From NCBI GenBank assembly GCA_009733575.1, contig ML769431.1, positions 1 through 64,000 on the forward strand: 64,000 nucleotides of DNA, read 5' to 3'. This stretch comes from Gymnopus androsaceus JB14 (lineage: Eukaryota > Basidiomycota > Agaricomycetes > Agaricales > Omphalotaceae). How positions within the stretch are numbered: position 1 is the first letter of the stretch; each line of letters starts with the position of its first letter. Positions 46,325 through 58,248 of the stretch are shown here, piece by piece. Both the position numbers and the translations under genes were made by a program. Below the pieces are notes generated by a model. The model saw only the letters and a list, made by a program, of their open reading frames with translations. It did not search any database and had not been told where the DNA came from.

Positions 46325-46501
46325 CATCAGCAAAACCCGTATTTTTGCTGGAGAAAACCCATTCATTTGGGACATCTCTGGGGCAAGGTACCCTATTCCA
46401 GAGACCTCTGGAGATCTCTTGAGAAAATTGACAGTTTTTTTGACAGTTGTCAAGCTCCAGAGATCTCTGGAGACCCCCCGCGAAAATACAAGTTGCTGAT
46501 G
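46325..46501. mobile_element. CATCAG-family MITE
   Basis: Starts CATCAGCAAAACCCGTATTT, ends CAAGTTGCTGATG, TA on both sides (46323-46324, 46502-46503). The core TCTGGAGATCTCTTGAG and its inverse resemble the 130-bp element at 33755. Confidence 0.85.
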
Positions 46502-46761
46502 TAAATGCAATCAAGGATTTTAACTGAAAGCCACAAGCATTGCTGGGAAGAGAAATAACAGTAGCAAGTTATAGTATAACTGTGAAGGTGACTACTGTAC
46601 CATTATGGTTAGAAGTGCAGCGGATATGATGTGTAATTATTTGAATACTTCAGTTGATCAATTCAACCACTGCAAGGCATTGTGAAGGGCATGAACTGAG
46701 TTCAATTTGAGTGGCGCTGGCATAGCTGGCGAAGAAATATAAAGAAATCTATAGGGCTCAG

Positions 46762-47124
46762 TATTAGAGTTACGTTCCTAAATAGGAAGTAGCAGCAATA
46801 AGTCCACACAGGACTTAGTAGTAGCGATCACGTAGATCGATGGGGGACGACGGTGTTATTACAGGGTATAGTACCTAAGCTTATATACAGTCCTAAGTAC
46901 AAACGATATATCAGGCAAGTGGCTACTGCGTGAATATGTGTGGCTACTGTCCATACGGTAAAGTGGGTACTGCGAGAGAGCAAGTGGATACGGCGAGAGA
47001 CTGAGTGGAGTCTGCGAGACGATAACAGTGGAGTGCATGGGATGGTGATACAAACAAGTGGAGACTACGAGAAAGTGTTCCATGTATAGTTCGATAGAAT
47101 ATATTTACCTTTGATATTCCAACA
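46762..47124 (-). repeat. Copia 3' LTR
   Basis: 363 bp, close match to the LTR at 18308-18660, same orientation, ending (plus strand) GATATTCCAACA at 47124. The polyprotein end lies immediately beyond at about 47140, so this is the 3' LTR. Confidence 0.85.
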
Positions 47125-47139
47125 CTCCCCTTCAAACCT

Positions 47140-48690
47140 TTGCTAATCCCATGGATGCTGCGAAGTGTTTGGCTTTCATCGAAGGTAAGGCTTTGGTGAA
47201 GATGTCTGCCGTCATGTTTTCGGTAGGGCAGTATGTAAGACGAATTTTACCTTCCTCGATGACGTAGCGGATGAAGTGGTATCAGATATCAATGTGTTTG
47301 GTCCTAGCGTGAAAACGATCATCCTTCGCCAATGCGATGGCGGACTGATTGTCTGACATGATGGGGATCGCATGAGTAATTGGACCAAAGATTTCCGACA
47401 AAAGATTCCTAAGCCAGATCGCTTCCTTTGCCGCATGGGTCAAAGCGATGTACTCGGCTTCCGTGGTGGATAAAGAAATGGTATCCTGTCGTTTTGACGA
47501 CCAAGATACTGCTCCGCCATTCAACATAAAAACGTACCCGGAAATAGCATGTCGATCTTCTTGGGACATACCATCCGCATCCGTATAGCCCTGGACTGTC
47601 TCCTGGTTGCTCGTACTGAGCCAAAAGTCTCGGGTGTATTTGAGATAGGCGTAGACACGGCGTACACCGTTCCAATGAATGATGCCGGGGTTTTGTGAAA
47701 AGCGAGCAAGGATGGAGACTGCATACGTGATGTCGGGTCTCGTAGCAACGGATAAGTACTGGAGGGCGCCAAGGGCCTCTCTGTAGGGTTTGTTGCGCAT
47801 AAAAGCGATATCCTCGACCGTTTTGGGTGACTGGTCTTTGGTGAGGTGAATGTGGGGATCGAAGGGAATAGAGAGTGGCTTTATATCCGAGAATCCATAG
47901 CGAGAGAGTATGGCGTCAATATATGACCGCTGGGATAGGTGAATCGTCCTATTATGGAGAGATCTTCGGATCTCGATCCCAAGTAGCCAATGGATTTCTC
48001 CGGAATCAACAACTTCGATTATAGCCCCAATATCTTTCTTTAGTTTCTCCATGATGGCCAGGGTTTCGGTAACCAATGTCATGTTGTCAACATGTATGAA
48101 AATGATGGTGAAGGGATTAGTGCGATAGAAAACAGCGTGATCAAAATCAGACCGTTTAAACCCTAGTTGGGTCATGATTTCCCTGAACCACATGTACCAT
48201 CGTCGACCGGCTTGTTTAAGTCCGTAAAGTGCGAGTTTAAGCCGTAAGGTTTGACCTGGTTTTACCCCTATATCAATGCCTGGAGGTGCCTTCATAAAAA
48301 TGCGCTCGTTGTCGTCCAATTTCCCGTAAAGGTAAGCTGATTTCACGTCCATTTGGTGAATAATCATGCTCTTCTCAGCTCCAATGCTAAGTATAGCACA
48401 GGCTGATGCAAGTTTCGCAACAGATGCGAAAGTTTCGTCTGGGAAGTAGTCAACATCTGGGATCTGATTAAATCCACGTACAACAAGACGAGCTCGGTGT
48501 CCTGTAATGTGACCTCGTTCATCCTTCTTGGTCCTATAGACCCATTTGGATGTGAGAATATTGGCATCTGGAGGTGGAGTGACAATTGTATAGGTTCCAC
48601 GTTCCTGGAGTCTGGAGATTTCGTCCTTCATGGCATCGTACCATTTAGAGCTGTCAGGTCGTCGCATAGCTTCTGCAACAGATAAAGGAT
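47140..48690 (-). pseudogene. Copia reverse transcriptase and RNase H, truncated
   Basis: From about 48690 down: AMRRPDSSKWYDAMKDEISR, then the RVT_2 domain (LTSKWVYRTKKDERG, FASVAKLASACAILSIG, DVKSAYLYGKLD, YGLKQAGRRWYMWF). The catalytic YVDD is replaced by HVDNM, and RNase H follows (TTEAEYIALTHAAKEAIWLR, DNQSAIALAKDD). A TGA stop at 47282-47284 replaces the CGA (Arg) seen in the sister fragment at 11977. Gag, protease and integrase are absent: the element is cut at about 48700. Confidence 0.9.
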
Positions 48691-48699
48691 CCAGCCTAA

Positions 48700-49010
48700 G
48701 CTTCTACAGGCCTGCAACAGAAGGGTTAATTGCCCTTTAGCATGAATGCAACAGGAAGGGTAAATAACCTCACTGCCAAAGGGAGGCTCTTAGGTTAAGT
48801 AACCTACTAACAATGACTCATATAGTTGGCGCGCCTTGCTCCAACAAAATAAAATGGCAATAGTAAGATTAGAACGGTGACCCTAATACTATCAATGCAC
48901 AAAGACACTAATACCTCTTAGCCATAGTACCATAGTTAATTACAATATGAATCAAAATACATAACGAACGTTCAGTCATGGCAAGTAGTAATACTAACAT
49001 GAAACTAAAA
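48700..49010. other. spacer between Copia and KDZ
   Basis: Contains paired words (GCAACAGAAGGGTTAA / GCAACAGGAAGGGTAA, GGTTAAGTAACC) but no gene. Confidence 0.35.
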
Positions 49011-52000
49011 CTAAGCCCAACCGAAATCCTCTGGCCCACTGTTGTCCGCCTCGTAATCATCCTCACCGGGCTCCGTTTCCATGTCAGGCCTGGCAACATC
49101 CCCTCTATCATGCCCAAGAGTCTCTTCGTCTTCATCCTCCTCCTCCTCCTCCTCCTCCTCCAAATACTCGTCTACCCCCTCGACACCCACCACTATCCCG
49201 AGCTCCATCCTTGCAAGTTTCTCCTCCTCCTGTCTCTGGGTGCTCTGCATCAAGCGGGCGCCTCCATAGTTGAATGGAACGCTCCAGCAACCCCTTCTGT
49301 ACTTCACTCTGCCTTTGTGCATAGGCGGAAAGACCTTCCACCAGAGCCTCATCCATGTCTAATCCCACAGCTCGTACCGCTTTCAACTCGATCCACCACT
49401 GACTTCTCCATTTGTAATACGCCGCCGTTCTCCGCATCTCCTCTCGCAACAGTTGAACCTCCTCTCTTGCACGGTGCACCCGTGCTCTACTACGACCCCA
49501 CTCCGCACGAAGGAGTCCATTCCCATTATCAGCGCCATCCTCCATATTTATCGTCCCTGTCGTCCAAATCCAGGAAATTACCCGCCTAGACTCTCCAGTG
49601 CCATCACGTCGTCCCCGCAAGTCCGACCTTAAGTCCAAACCATCCTCTTCGCTCTCCTCCGCAATAGTCTCCTTCAACACCCCCTTTGTCTTCTTCCTCT
49701 TTGCCTTCGACTTCGTGCTCCCCGCTCCGCTTTCCTCTGCCTCCTCAATTGGCAAACCCTCTCTACCCTGGCTCTTCTTCCATCGTTCCCCATCGACCCG
49801 GTCCCATCTTTAATCGCTCTGGGTCGCTATAAGCCCGCACATCCCCGTTGGTTAGAATCCTCAGCTGCTTTTCCCAGTCTCCACGGCCTCTCAACACCAG
49901 CAGAGCTTCTCGATTACGACGATACTTCAATCCAAAGTCCTTCGCCCGCTCATTCACCCTATCGATCACCTCCCTAGATCTCCCTGACTCCCTCTGCCCT
50001 CGGATGTGGGTATTCTTGAAGAGAATCATACGGCTCTTGACACAAAGGGTATGTCGAATTCGGTCCAGAGCGTCGAAACACCTTGCTTCCCGGAAGCGTT
50101 CTTCCATCAACGACAAGCCCGGATCGCATACCGACTCTCGCAAGGCTGGCTCGATCGCAGAAGGGAGCCAAAGCTTGACTTCCTCCGGCTTCGTCTCCTC
50201 CCCATGGAATGCAGGCTCCTCTCGACTTGCCAGATACTGCAAGAGACCTGGCAAGTATACAGAGCGCAACTCCTCCCAGCTACGCAAATTGCGAGATAGG
50301 ACCGTTCTCCGCTCTAAAATAGCATTACTCTGGATGGTTGTCTTCATCGAGTGTTCGAACTTCTTGATTTCCGAGCGTAGATGCTCTCTGACATAGTTTT
50401 TAATTAGTAATCGTTGAATACAATTACTATCACTTGAATGTACTGTGCATCTTCCAGGTCTAAGCCCATGAGAATAAACTTGATAGGTCCAGTCTTATGC
50501 TTAGCCGGTCCTTTGTTGGCTTCAGCATCTGCTGCCGTCAGTTCTTCCTCGACCTGAGCTTGAGAGAGAACTATAAAAAAAACCATTACTGAATGTACTA
50601 GGTCGTACCCTTGATCAAGAACTTACATTCCTCTTCGATTGCAAATGGATTTATGACACTAGGGTCCTCTCTCGGGTGCCCTTCCTCCTCCCAACATGCA
50701 CATATCGCCTCCCAATCCTCAAGCTGCTGGTCATGCTCGAGGCTGGCAGTGAAGCCACGGTGTGCTTCCTCCTGCCTATTTCGATCTTTTACCGCTTCTC
50801 GATATCATTTCCAAAGTGTGACTCCTAAGGCGGAACAGGTCAGTATTTTGCCAATGTCATAAAGAGAATGTGTTCGTACCCATGGACCTGTATTTCTCCC
50901 AGTTGTGGAAGCCAAAATGTGCTTCAATTGTATCCCTATACGTTCCCGGGCCCATCGTTTTCGTTGAGTTCCCCAAAGCATTATGCAGACCCCAAAGACA
51001 CTCCAAAGTCTCGAAGTCAGTCATGCCAACAAAACGCGTCATATTGGACGAATACTGTTCGTGGTTTTTCGTTTTGTGCGCTGGCTCGTGAAACTTCCCA
51101 ATCACAGGTACGGCCGTCCAATCGAGCTCGGGCTTGATCCTCTCTGGCCAATGGTCCTCGATTCGCTCAAACAAATTTCGGAACCATTGACAAGCGATGT
51201 CATAGCCAATTATACAGAACAAGATGCCTAGAAAGTGTTGTAAGGCAGAGGCAAAGACATAGTCCATATTCGCATATCTACAATGTTTTTTTTTCGTGAG
51301 ATCAGTATTGCCACCATGCTGAACACCAAGTAAGACTTACCGTTCACCCTTTTGCAGATTCCCTACTCCGTTTGCAATAAACATGTCGCCTCGCGCACAT
51401 GCGACAGCTCCGACCCCAGTGTAGCGTAACCCTCTCGAAAATTTTGTTAATTGTTGTGCAATTGCCATGAATCCGACGCATTGACTTATCTAAAAGCCAA
51501 AGTGTCAGAATTGGACGCAAACTAGAATTGAAAAACTCACATCTGCTTCATGCGCTCGAGAAAGGATATATTTTTCATACGGCACGCGCTGCACAAAGTA
51601 CCCTTGTCCGTCGCAAAGCCCAGGATCCCGCGAGTGCGACGACACTAGCTGCTCCTTCAAACGAAAATTAGCATCCATCGCAATGCGAATGGCATAAAGC
51701 CATCTCTTGGCGGGGTCGGATTCCCAATTCTTAGGAAGATTTATGCCAGGGTGTGGACATGACGGACACGCCACTACCAATTCGCCATCCTTTGTCCCTG
51801 CTACTCCTGTAAGCTCATGCCCTCAACCACATCGCTTCAGCAGCTTTAGATGACGCCATTGAAGCTGCATTCGAATGAGCTGGCGATACCTCCATACCAC
51901 TTCCCTCTGACCCGCTACATCTGTAGCGCGCGCGAGCGCATGATACAGGTCATATGTCGATGCCTTTGTAGTCAAAACCAGATGGTGAAGTTGTTCGAGA

Positions 52001-52959
52001 TACGAAAAGGTGGCCACAGCCGTGATCCGACCGTTTACCTGGGTGGCAGGGTATAATCCGCAACGCAAGAGCTGAACATGGTGAGGGATCTTCTTTCTGC
52101 AATTGCAGAAATTCAGATTGAGCTCGTGGATACCATTCCAATGAAATACGCGGAGTTTGCTATGACATTTGGCGGGCTTCGGACAGACTCGAGACGTATG
52201 ATTCAGTTGCACCACCAGCCCGAGCTCTTTAAGAGTGACACACTTGAAAAATCCTCCTTCCCACTTCTAAAGACCGGTCTTGAGCCGTGAAAACAAAACA
52301 AAACAATAATAATAGATTACACTCACCTCAATCCTATGGAATGGCTCTTGCGAATGACGAGCTATACAGCAGGACTGGCAAACGAGGTCACAGTAAAAGC
52401 AATCCTTGCATCGGAAGATGTGGTCTCCCAATGCAACCTCGCGGTTTCTGCTCCGGCAATCGGGACACATCGACCGTCCAACAGCGTCGCCCCTGCCTTC
52501 CCATCTCAAAAGCTCATCTAGAAACAGATCTTGGCAATTGATGCGCCAATACTGGTGCGGTCGGAGCTGTTGAAGAAGCAGTTAGCGCTGCTCACCAGAA
52601 AAGGGGGAGTAAAAACATACTGCACGCAAAGACTTCCTGCACTTTTGTTTCTGTGGCTGCAGATCGGGAGGCTGAGACGATTCTTCCACTACTACCTCCA
52701 TATCCACAGCTTGGTCGAATCCCTCCGAAGTCGCGTCTAAACCGACATCAATTCGATCCTCAGGCTCCCAGACCTGCCGACGAGTCCAGGTAGTCTTGTG
52801 TTTTTGAGGGGAAAGCGGTACAGTGCGTGTGTTGCCATGGGAGTCCATGCCCACTTCTCTGGAAGATATCTCAAAGAAGTCCTCCTCGTTGTTCCTATCG
52901 GGACCCAACGGTATAAAATCGCGTGTCAAAGCGGTTCGTTGTCGTTTAGATGGCCGCAT
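49011..52959 (-). pseudogene. KDZ transposase with CxC2-like cysteine cluster
   Basis: Exons on the minus strand: 52959-52621, 52566-52327, 52266-51541, 51489-51341, 51277-50880, 50824-50627, 50570-50444, 50387 to about 49011. The N-terminus is MRPSKRQRTAL. The cysteine cluster (CPDCRSRN, FRCKDCFYCDLVCQSCC, HSQEPFHRIE) leads into the KDZ core: ACPSCPHPGINLP, YDIACQWFRNLF, GKFHEPAHKTKNHEQYSSN and LHNALGNSTKTMGPG. The C-terminal part has LRSWEELRSVYLPGLLQYL and RDGTGESRRVISWIW. Two in-frame TGA stops interrupt it (51823-51825 after LLKRCG, 50805-50807 after VTLWK), and frames change near 49800. Canonical CARH reads CARG. Full-length in extent but inactive. Confidence 0.88.
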
Positions 52960-53235
52960 TATCGAGGAGTTGGCAATAAACAAAAAAAACAGCCGAAAAG
53001 AAAAATGAGCGGAAGGGTGTCGTCCAAGTTCTAATAATTTAAAAAGAGGCGGGACAGAGTCACAGAGTTCTAATAAGTTAATACACAAAAGATTTAAGCG
53101 CCTAGCAACAAGCGCTATGGTCCCTTTTTTTATCTTATCTCTTCTTATCTCTCTCCTTACTTCTCCTATAGTCCCAACTACCAACAGTCTTTACGATCAT
53201 CCGCTACTAATATATATATATATATTATAATCTGC

Positions 53236-53948
53236 CTAAACCAAGCAGGCCCTCGCAATCAGGAGCAGGTCATCTAGGTCCCTCTTCATGTCCCGCAGTT
53301 CACCAACCTCACGAGCTGCCGCCACTCGGATTTGAGCGAGTTGCGTTATCTTCGTTGAAAGAACATCCATCTGGTCGTCTAGCCTTCGTATCTCGTCCGA
53401 CATCTCTCTTCCTCGCTTTTCCACTACTCTAGCCCTTTCAGTGACTTGAGCCTCCGTGAAAGTGGGTTCAGCGTCGATGTTTTGCCTAGCGAACTCGCTG
53501 CAACGCATTACTGCAGGTAGGTTTTCCTAATCAGTAAGTCTTTTCTGTTATTCCCAATCGAGTACTCACGTTGAACGGAAGCCCATGCAGCGGTGTCTAG
53601 GTGATCAATGGATGTATCACGTCCTTCGTAGTCCTCGCGAGCAACATCGGTGAGATAGAAATCTTGCCGAATGTTTTCCAGCACTCTAGTGCAATACGAC
53701 CTCTCGTCAAGGTCCTTGTCAATGTCCGTTACAGGCCCACCCCAAGCCCTGCTACGGCTTTTAGCAGTCCAATCCGTCACTTTTCCCTCTCGCTTATCCC
53801 AGCCATCAGTCTCCTTCGATTCCTCCCATCCGATGGACCATCGTTCTTGAACTTTTTGCCAGGACAGATTGGGAAAATCTTCACTGGTGCCAACAAGAAT
53901 TCTGGCAACTTCATCCATCTCCGCATCGCATTCGTTGTAATCCGCCAT
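53236..53948 (-). CDS. small coiled-coil protein, paralogue A
   Basis: Two exons, 53948-53570 and 53510-53236, 217 residues. The N-terminal half is acidic and Trp-rich and ends HLDTAAWASVQ. After a phase-1 intron the second exon begins LMRCSEFARQN, then PTFTEAQVTERARVV and a long heptad-like coil (MSDEIRRLDDQMDVLSTKIT). Paralogues B (54126-54671) and C (59182-59842) share the W-x3-Q / intron / CS-x2-AR ... ER layout. No known family recognised. It lies about 280 bp upstream of the KDZ start, same strand. Role unknown. Confidence 0.6.
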
Positions 53949-54125
53949 TGTTGAGAATTCTAGAGGATTGAGAGTCCAGAAGTCAAACTAAAATCTCGTA
54001 CCTCTTGTCCACCTTGCATTGCATTCGGTAAAAGAAATTTACCCTGATCCCACATGTGAGAATCGCCAGAGTTTCATTCACGCGATTCTGGCGGTAAATT
54101 TTTCCTATTTCACTCTCTGAAATTA

Positions 54126-54637
54126 CTACGCGTGTGCGAGAGTCGCCAGATCCGTCAACATCTGTACAGTGTCCTGAAGGCGAGACCTCTTCTCATCAAG
54201 TCTCTGTTTCCTCCGACGAGCTTCCCTGAACTGGCTCCGCAGTTCAGCCATCTCGTCCTCCACAGCTTCTAACTCATGCAAATTCTGCTCCACCTCGGTG
54301 TTGATCACCTCCTGTCTTTCTGCGACCTTTTGAACATCGAAGCTAGGGAGCCCACTGCCTCGCTCCCGGGCCCGTTCACTGCAGAGATAGTCTATCATTC
54401 GCATAAATCAATATCATCGCAAACGCAACACATGTTCCAACTTACGTTGCACTCTAGTCCACCCAGGAGCCTTTAGGTGGTCGAGGTGGTCGCTCTCGAC
54501 CCGCCCAAAATCACTACGAAGCTCGTGGTGAGTTGATGAACCCCATCCAGTTGGTGGAGGTGTCCAGGTTCCCGCTTGTGATGCTCCCCAATCATCATTG
54601 GATGTAGCTGGTGGGTCTCCAGCCAGCCAGTTTTGGT
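54126..54637 (-). CDS. small coiled-coil protein, paralogue B, 5' end cut by hAT
   Basis: Exon 1 remnant to 54446, exon 2 54391-54126. Visible: SDFGRVESDHLDHLKAPGWT then RVQ, phase-1 intron, HYLCSERARERG, LPSFDVQKVAERQEVI, then a Glu/Arg-rich coil (DEMAELRSQFREARRRKQRL). The 5' part runs into the terminal repeat of the hAT transposon at 54638 with no start codon of its own. A possible original N-terminus starts with an ATG at 58154 on the far side of the hAT element (MSTLINLWDLRVIARTNGD), but this is not proven. Confidence 0.5.
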
Positions 54638-57600
54638 TAGTGTGTGGCTCGGGTCGGTTCGGGTACCCCAAAGGTCAACCCGACCCGGACCCGGCACTGC
54701 ACCCGTGCAATACGGGTACGGGTTCTCGCAAGTCGGGTAGCAGTGAACGCAAGGCTAAAGAAGCCCATTTTTATAACTACAATACATTTAACAAGTAGTT
54801 TACAAGATATCATCATCTACCAAAAGCTCATCGCCATCATCATCATTGTCCGAAGAAAGCAGAAACTGAACTAACTCCTCATTTGAGATCAAATCATGGC
54901 GGGACCAGTCGCCAAAGCACATGAGCGCACGAATGGTCTGAGCACGTAGTCGGTTACGAAGATGCGAGATAAGAATACGTCCACGAGAAAATGACCTTTC
55001 AATGCCAACAGATGTTGCTAAAAGAAAAAAAAATCAGAACAAAATATGAAAGTTCATGGCGTAACGCACCAGGTATCAAATGCAGGGAAATTGCCAACTT
55101 TGCCAGATTCGGGTACACCTTCCTATTCATGATCCACCAGTGAAGAGCATTCTCCGTTGACACACAGCTATCAGCAAGGTAACGGTCAAGTTCATCGCTA
55201 CCGGCGCGACCCATACTGCCTTGTTGAATTAGCGTGTGCTTGGCCATTAGTGACATGAAGGAATTCAATGATGCTTGAGTGGCCTGCGACGTTGATGTCT
55301 GGAGTAAATGATCAACAGTCAATAAAGAATTTTATGAGAAAAAAATCACGAACCGTTGCCGAGTCAACCGCAGTAGGCTCTGAAGGCTTGTAGCGCCTTT
55401 CCCAATGTTCCCGAGTTACTGTAACAGCTTCCGCAATCCATTCGTCACTCCAACCAGCCTTGCGAAAGTATTCAAGTTTGAACGATGGATGAAGGACTAT
55501 CATTCTTGTTAGTACATATTCAACTAAGAATAAAAATCTAGACATACTCATTGCCATACGATAGATAGTAGAATTATCCGTCAATGCATAATACTTGTTC
55601 AAAGTTTTCTTGCCAATTGAGAGAGCGTGTCGGATAGGTTCAGAGAGAATGTTGTTATCAATGATGCCGGTTGCCAATGCTTCGTCAATAGCATCCATGG
55701 CAGGGATGACGGAGGCTACGCTAGGCGTATTAGAAGAAAAAAAAAGAGTTGCGTCCTTGAGAATCTAAAGCAACGTTAGCAACAACCAACAAAGAAAAGA
55801 GTCTTTGAAGCATACCTTTAAAGCGGAAACTAATCCGTTAATAACTGCCCATTCCTCATCGTCAAGAATATATTCCGACATCCCATTTGACGAACGATCC
55901 AAAAAAGCCACGACAAGGTCCTTCATTTCAATAAAAGCTGTAAGCATGTCGTATGTTGAGTTCCATCGAGTGGCGACATCACGAGGCAGTACGCGGTCCT
56001 TAAATTCAGTGTTCGCGACTTGCTCTCGCCATCTAGGCAAGAGCAAGGTGGGTGAGTTAATGATTTTGAACGATATCTTGCGAGCCTGTGGTGGTGGTAA
56101 AGAGTAAGTGAGAAAGCCGCTTATAGCCGCATGAATTGCTTACCTTGTATAGTGCAGTTTTCACAGGCTCAACGTCCGCGTGCCACTGCTCTCTCTCTTC
56201 TTCTGTCATCTCATCCAGAACCTCAACAAAACCTTCGACATCATCTTTCTCCTTGTCTCCATTCTCCTCAATATCTTTCAGCTCGGCATACAATTCTTCA
56301 AGACCGATATTTTCAGGAACAGTGGGCTCGGACTCGGTCGCCTTGGCCTTGGAAGGCTCAAAAGGTCGAAGCACACCCTTGGCCGTCAGATTCACCGTAT
56401 GGCCGTAGCAGCAAACATGTGCTTTCAGGCCTTGGAAGTCAGGGAGGAGCTTGACGAGCTCTTCGAGCATGGCCGTGTTCGCAGAAGCGTTGTCGCAAGT
56501 GATAGAAAGTATCTGTTGTACGTGAGCTTAAACGACAATCTAGAAGTAATTTTTACTAACCTTTCCGTCGATTCCATACTCCTTGAATGTCTTGTCAAGT
56601 GCTTCTGCCATGTTTTCTGCAGAATGGGAGCACGGAAGCTCAACGAAGTCAAGTAATGTTGTAGTAAGTTCTTCTGTCCTGTCTTTCATCCTTCGAAGCC
56701 AAGTTGTTTCAATGCTCATGAATGCGTGATGATTAGGAGATGTCCAGCAGTCCACAGCAACTGGAATTTCGCCGTCGAAAGCCTCAAAAAATTTGTAAGT
56801 TTTTCTTGCCATTTTCGAGTTGATTTAGTACTAACTAACCTGTAACTCTTCCGCAAGTTTTTCCTTCGTCTTCAAAAACAGCTTCTTCACATCTCGAGCA
56901 ACGGTTTCTTTACTCGGCACATAATGATTGGGCCGACCCTCTTTCTGAAGCCAGCGGTAGCATCGGTCTCGAACCATACGGAATGGGCGCGCAGATTCAG
57001 CGACCCATCGTGCAGTCACTACACTATAATAACGCAAGTGAAGAAAAAAATCAGCGAGGAAGGAGAGTGGGAGCTTACCGTGTGGTTTCTTTTTCTGGGG
57101 GTCGTGTGGAGAATGAGTCGGCCCATCCTTTACATGTTTTGAGAGCAGCTGTGAGTTTCGATTGACTCTTCTTTCCAATCTTCTTAATAGCATCTCGTGC
57201 TTTATCTAGGGTAGAATCCTTCGCAGCGGCCACGGCTTCTTCCCCCCAGCACTTTTTGGCGTGGTTACTCATATTTCCTATTTCACGGTCAGTATTTATT
57301 CATTTCGCCAACGTCAAACCATGTTACTGACCTGTTGACCCTTTATCTTGGGTTTTCAGACCTTGCTTCTTTTTCTCGCCGCAATTCGTGCAGGAATACA
57401 CAAGATACTCGGCGGTTCCATCGTTGGCAAATTCAATTTCGGGGTCGGCTCCAAAGAATGCGTATATGGGTGCTTTTCGTTTCTTTAAATCTTTCCCTGG
57501 TAAAAAGTGAGTATTTTTTTCATTGCAGGTCGGTCAACACTGACTGATTTTCTTAATCGCCTCTTCTCTTTTAGCCTTCTCCGCCTCGGTTGTATCAACA

Positions 57601-58098
57601 ATTGCATCGTCACTGCCATCGCCATCTTGATCTGTGTTGTCATTATCTGGCTCCTCGTCGCTGTCTAAAGTTTGATTAGGGATTGTCAATAGTAGCCTAA
57701 CCTTGTTCAATGTACTTCACTAACCGCTGATCACAATATTTTTTCGCTTCTTTTTTGAGGGTTTCAAGGGTTTTGTACTTTTGTTAGCCTGGTTGGTGCT
57801 TGTGCCGCTGTTTTTTTGTTTTAAGAGATTCATGGTGAGTGCGAACGAACTTGCAAAACGCCGAACGTTTGATAAAGCCAAACAAAACTTTAAACTTAAT
57901 TAAATATTCCGTTTACACTATGTAGTTGCAAAAGTTGCCGTAAATGAAGGATGAGTAGGTGAAGGCGCTTGCCCAGCGCTTGAAAGTTGTTGGGTATGCC
58001 GGGCGGGTGCCGGGTGCCCAACCCTGAAACCGACCCGACCCGGGAATGGCACCCGACCCGGAACCCGGCCAAACCTGGCATACCCGTGCCACACACTA
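54638..58098. mobile_element. hAT transposon
   Basis: Terminal inverted repeats TAGTGTGTGGCTCGGGT (left) and inverse of TAGTGTGTGGCACGGGT (right), followed by GC-rich subterminal arrays of CGGGTCGGGT/CCCGACCC words (54650-54735, 57990-58085). Encloses one transposase gene with an open frame. The expected 8-bp duplication is not visible (GTTTTGGT left, TCGCCGTT right). Confidence 0.85.
54800..57833 (-). CDS. hAT family transposase, apparently intact
   Basis: Minus strand from ATG 57833 through about eleven exons to a stop at 54800. I traced each junction and found no stop. A basic N-terminus (KKRKN) leads to an acidic stretch and a BED-type zinc finger (YSCTNCGEKK ... NHAKKCW). The catalytic core has VAVDCWTSPNHHAFMSIETT, ILSITCDNASANTAM and HVCCYGHTVNLTAKG, then DVATRWNSTYDML and VLHPSFKLEYF-like ILHPSFKLEYF. 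The hATC dimerisation domain (ENALHWWIMNRKVYPNLAKL, ATSVGIERSFSRG, LRNRLRAQTIRALMCFGDW) ends it. Introns are about 50-65 nt. With recognisable terminal repeats the element may still be mobile or recently so. Confidence 0.88.
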
Positions 58099-58248
58099 TC
58101 GCCGTTTGTTCTCGCAATAACACGCAAATCCCATAGATTTATCAATGTAGACATTATTCCATCTCAAAAGCCAAAACCAAAGATGTAGTCGTATATGTGT
58201 AGTCTGCGATTTTCTGCAATATAAACCCACTTCTTCAGCTCGACCATG

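Noticed and set aside
48978..50396. Plus-strand ORFs of 180-200 codons
   Set aside because: Antisense to the C-terminal half of the KDZ transposase; Ser/Pro/Leu composition follows from Glu/Arg codons opposite.
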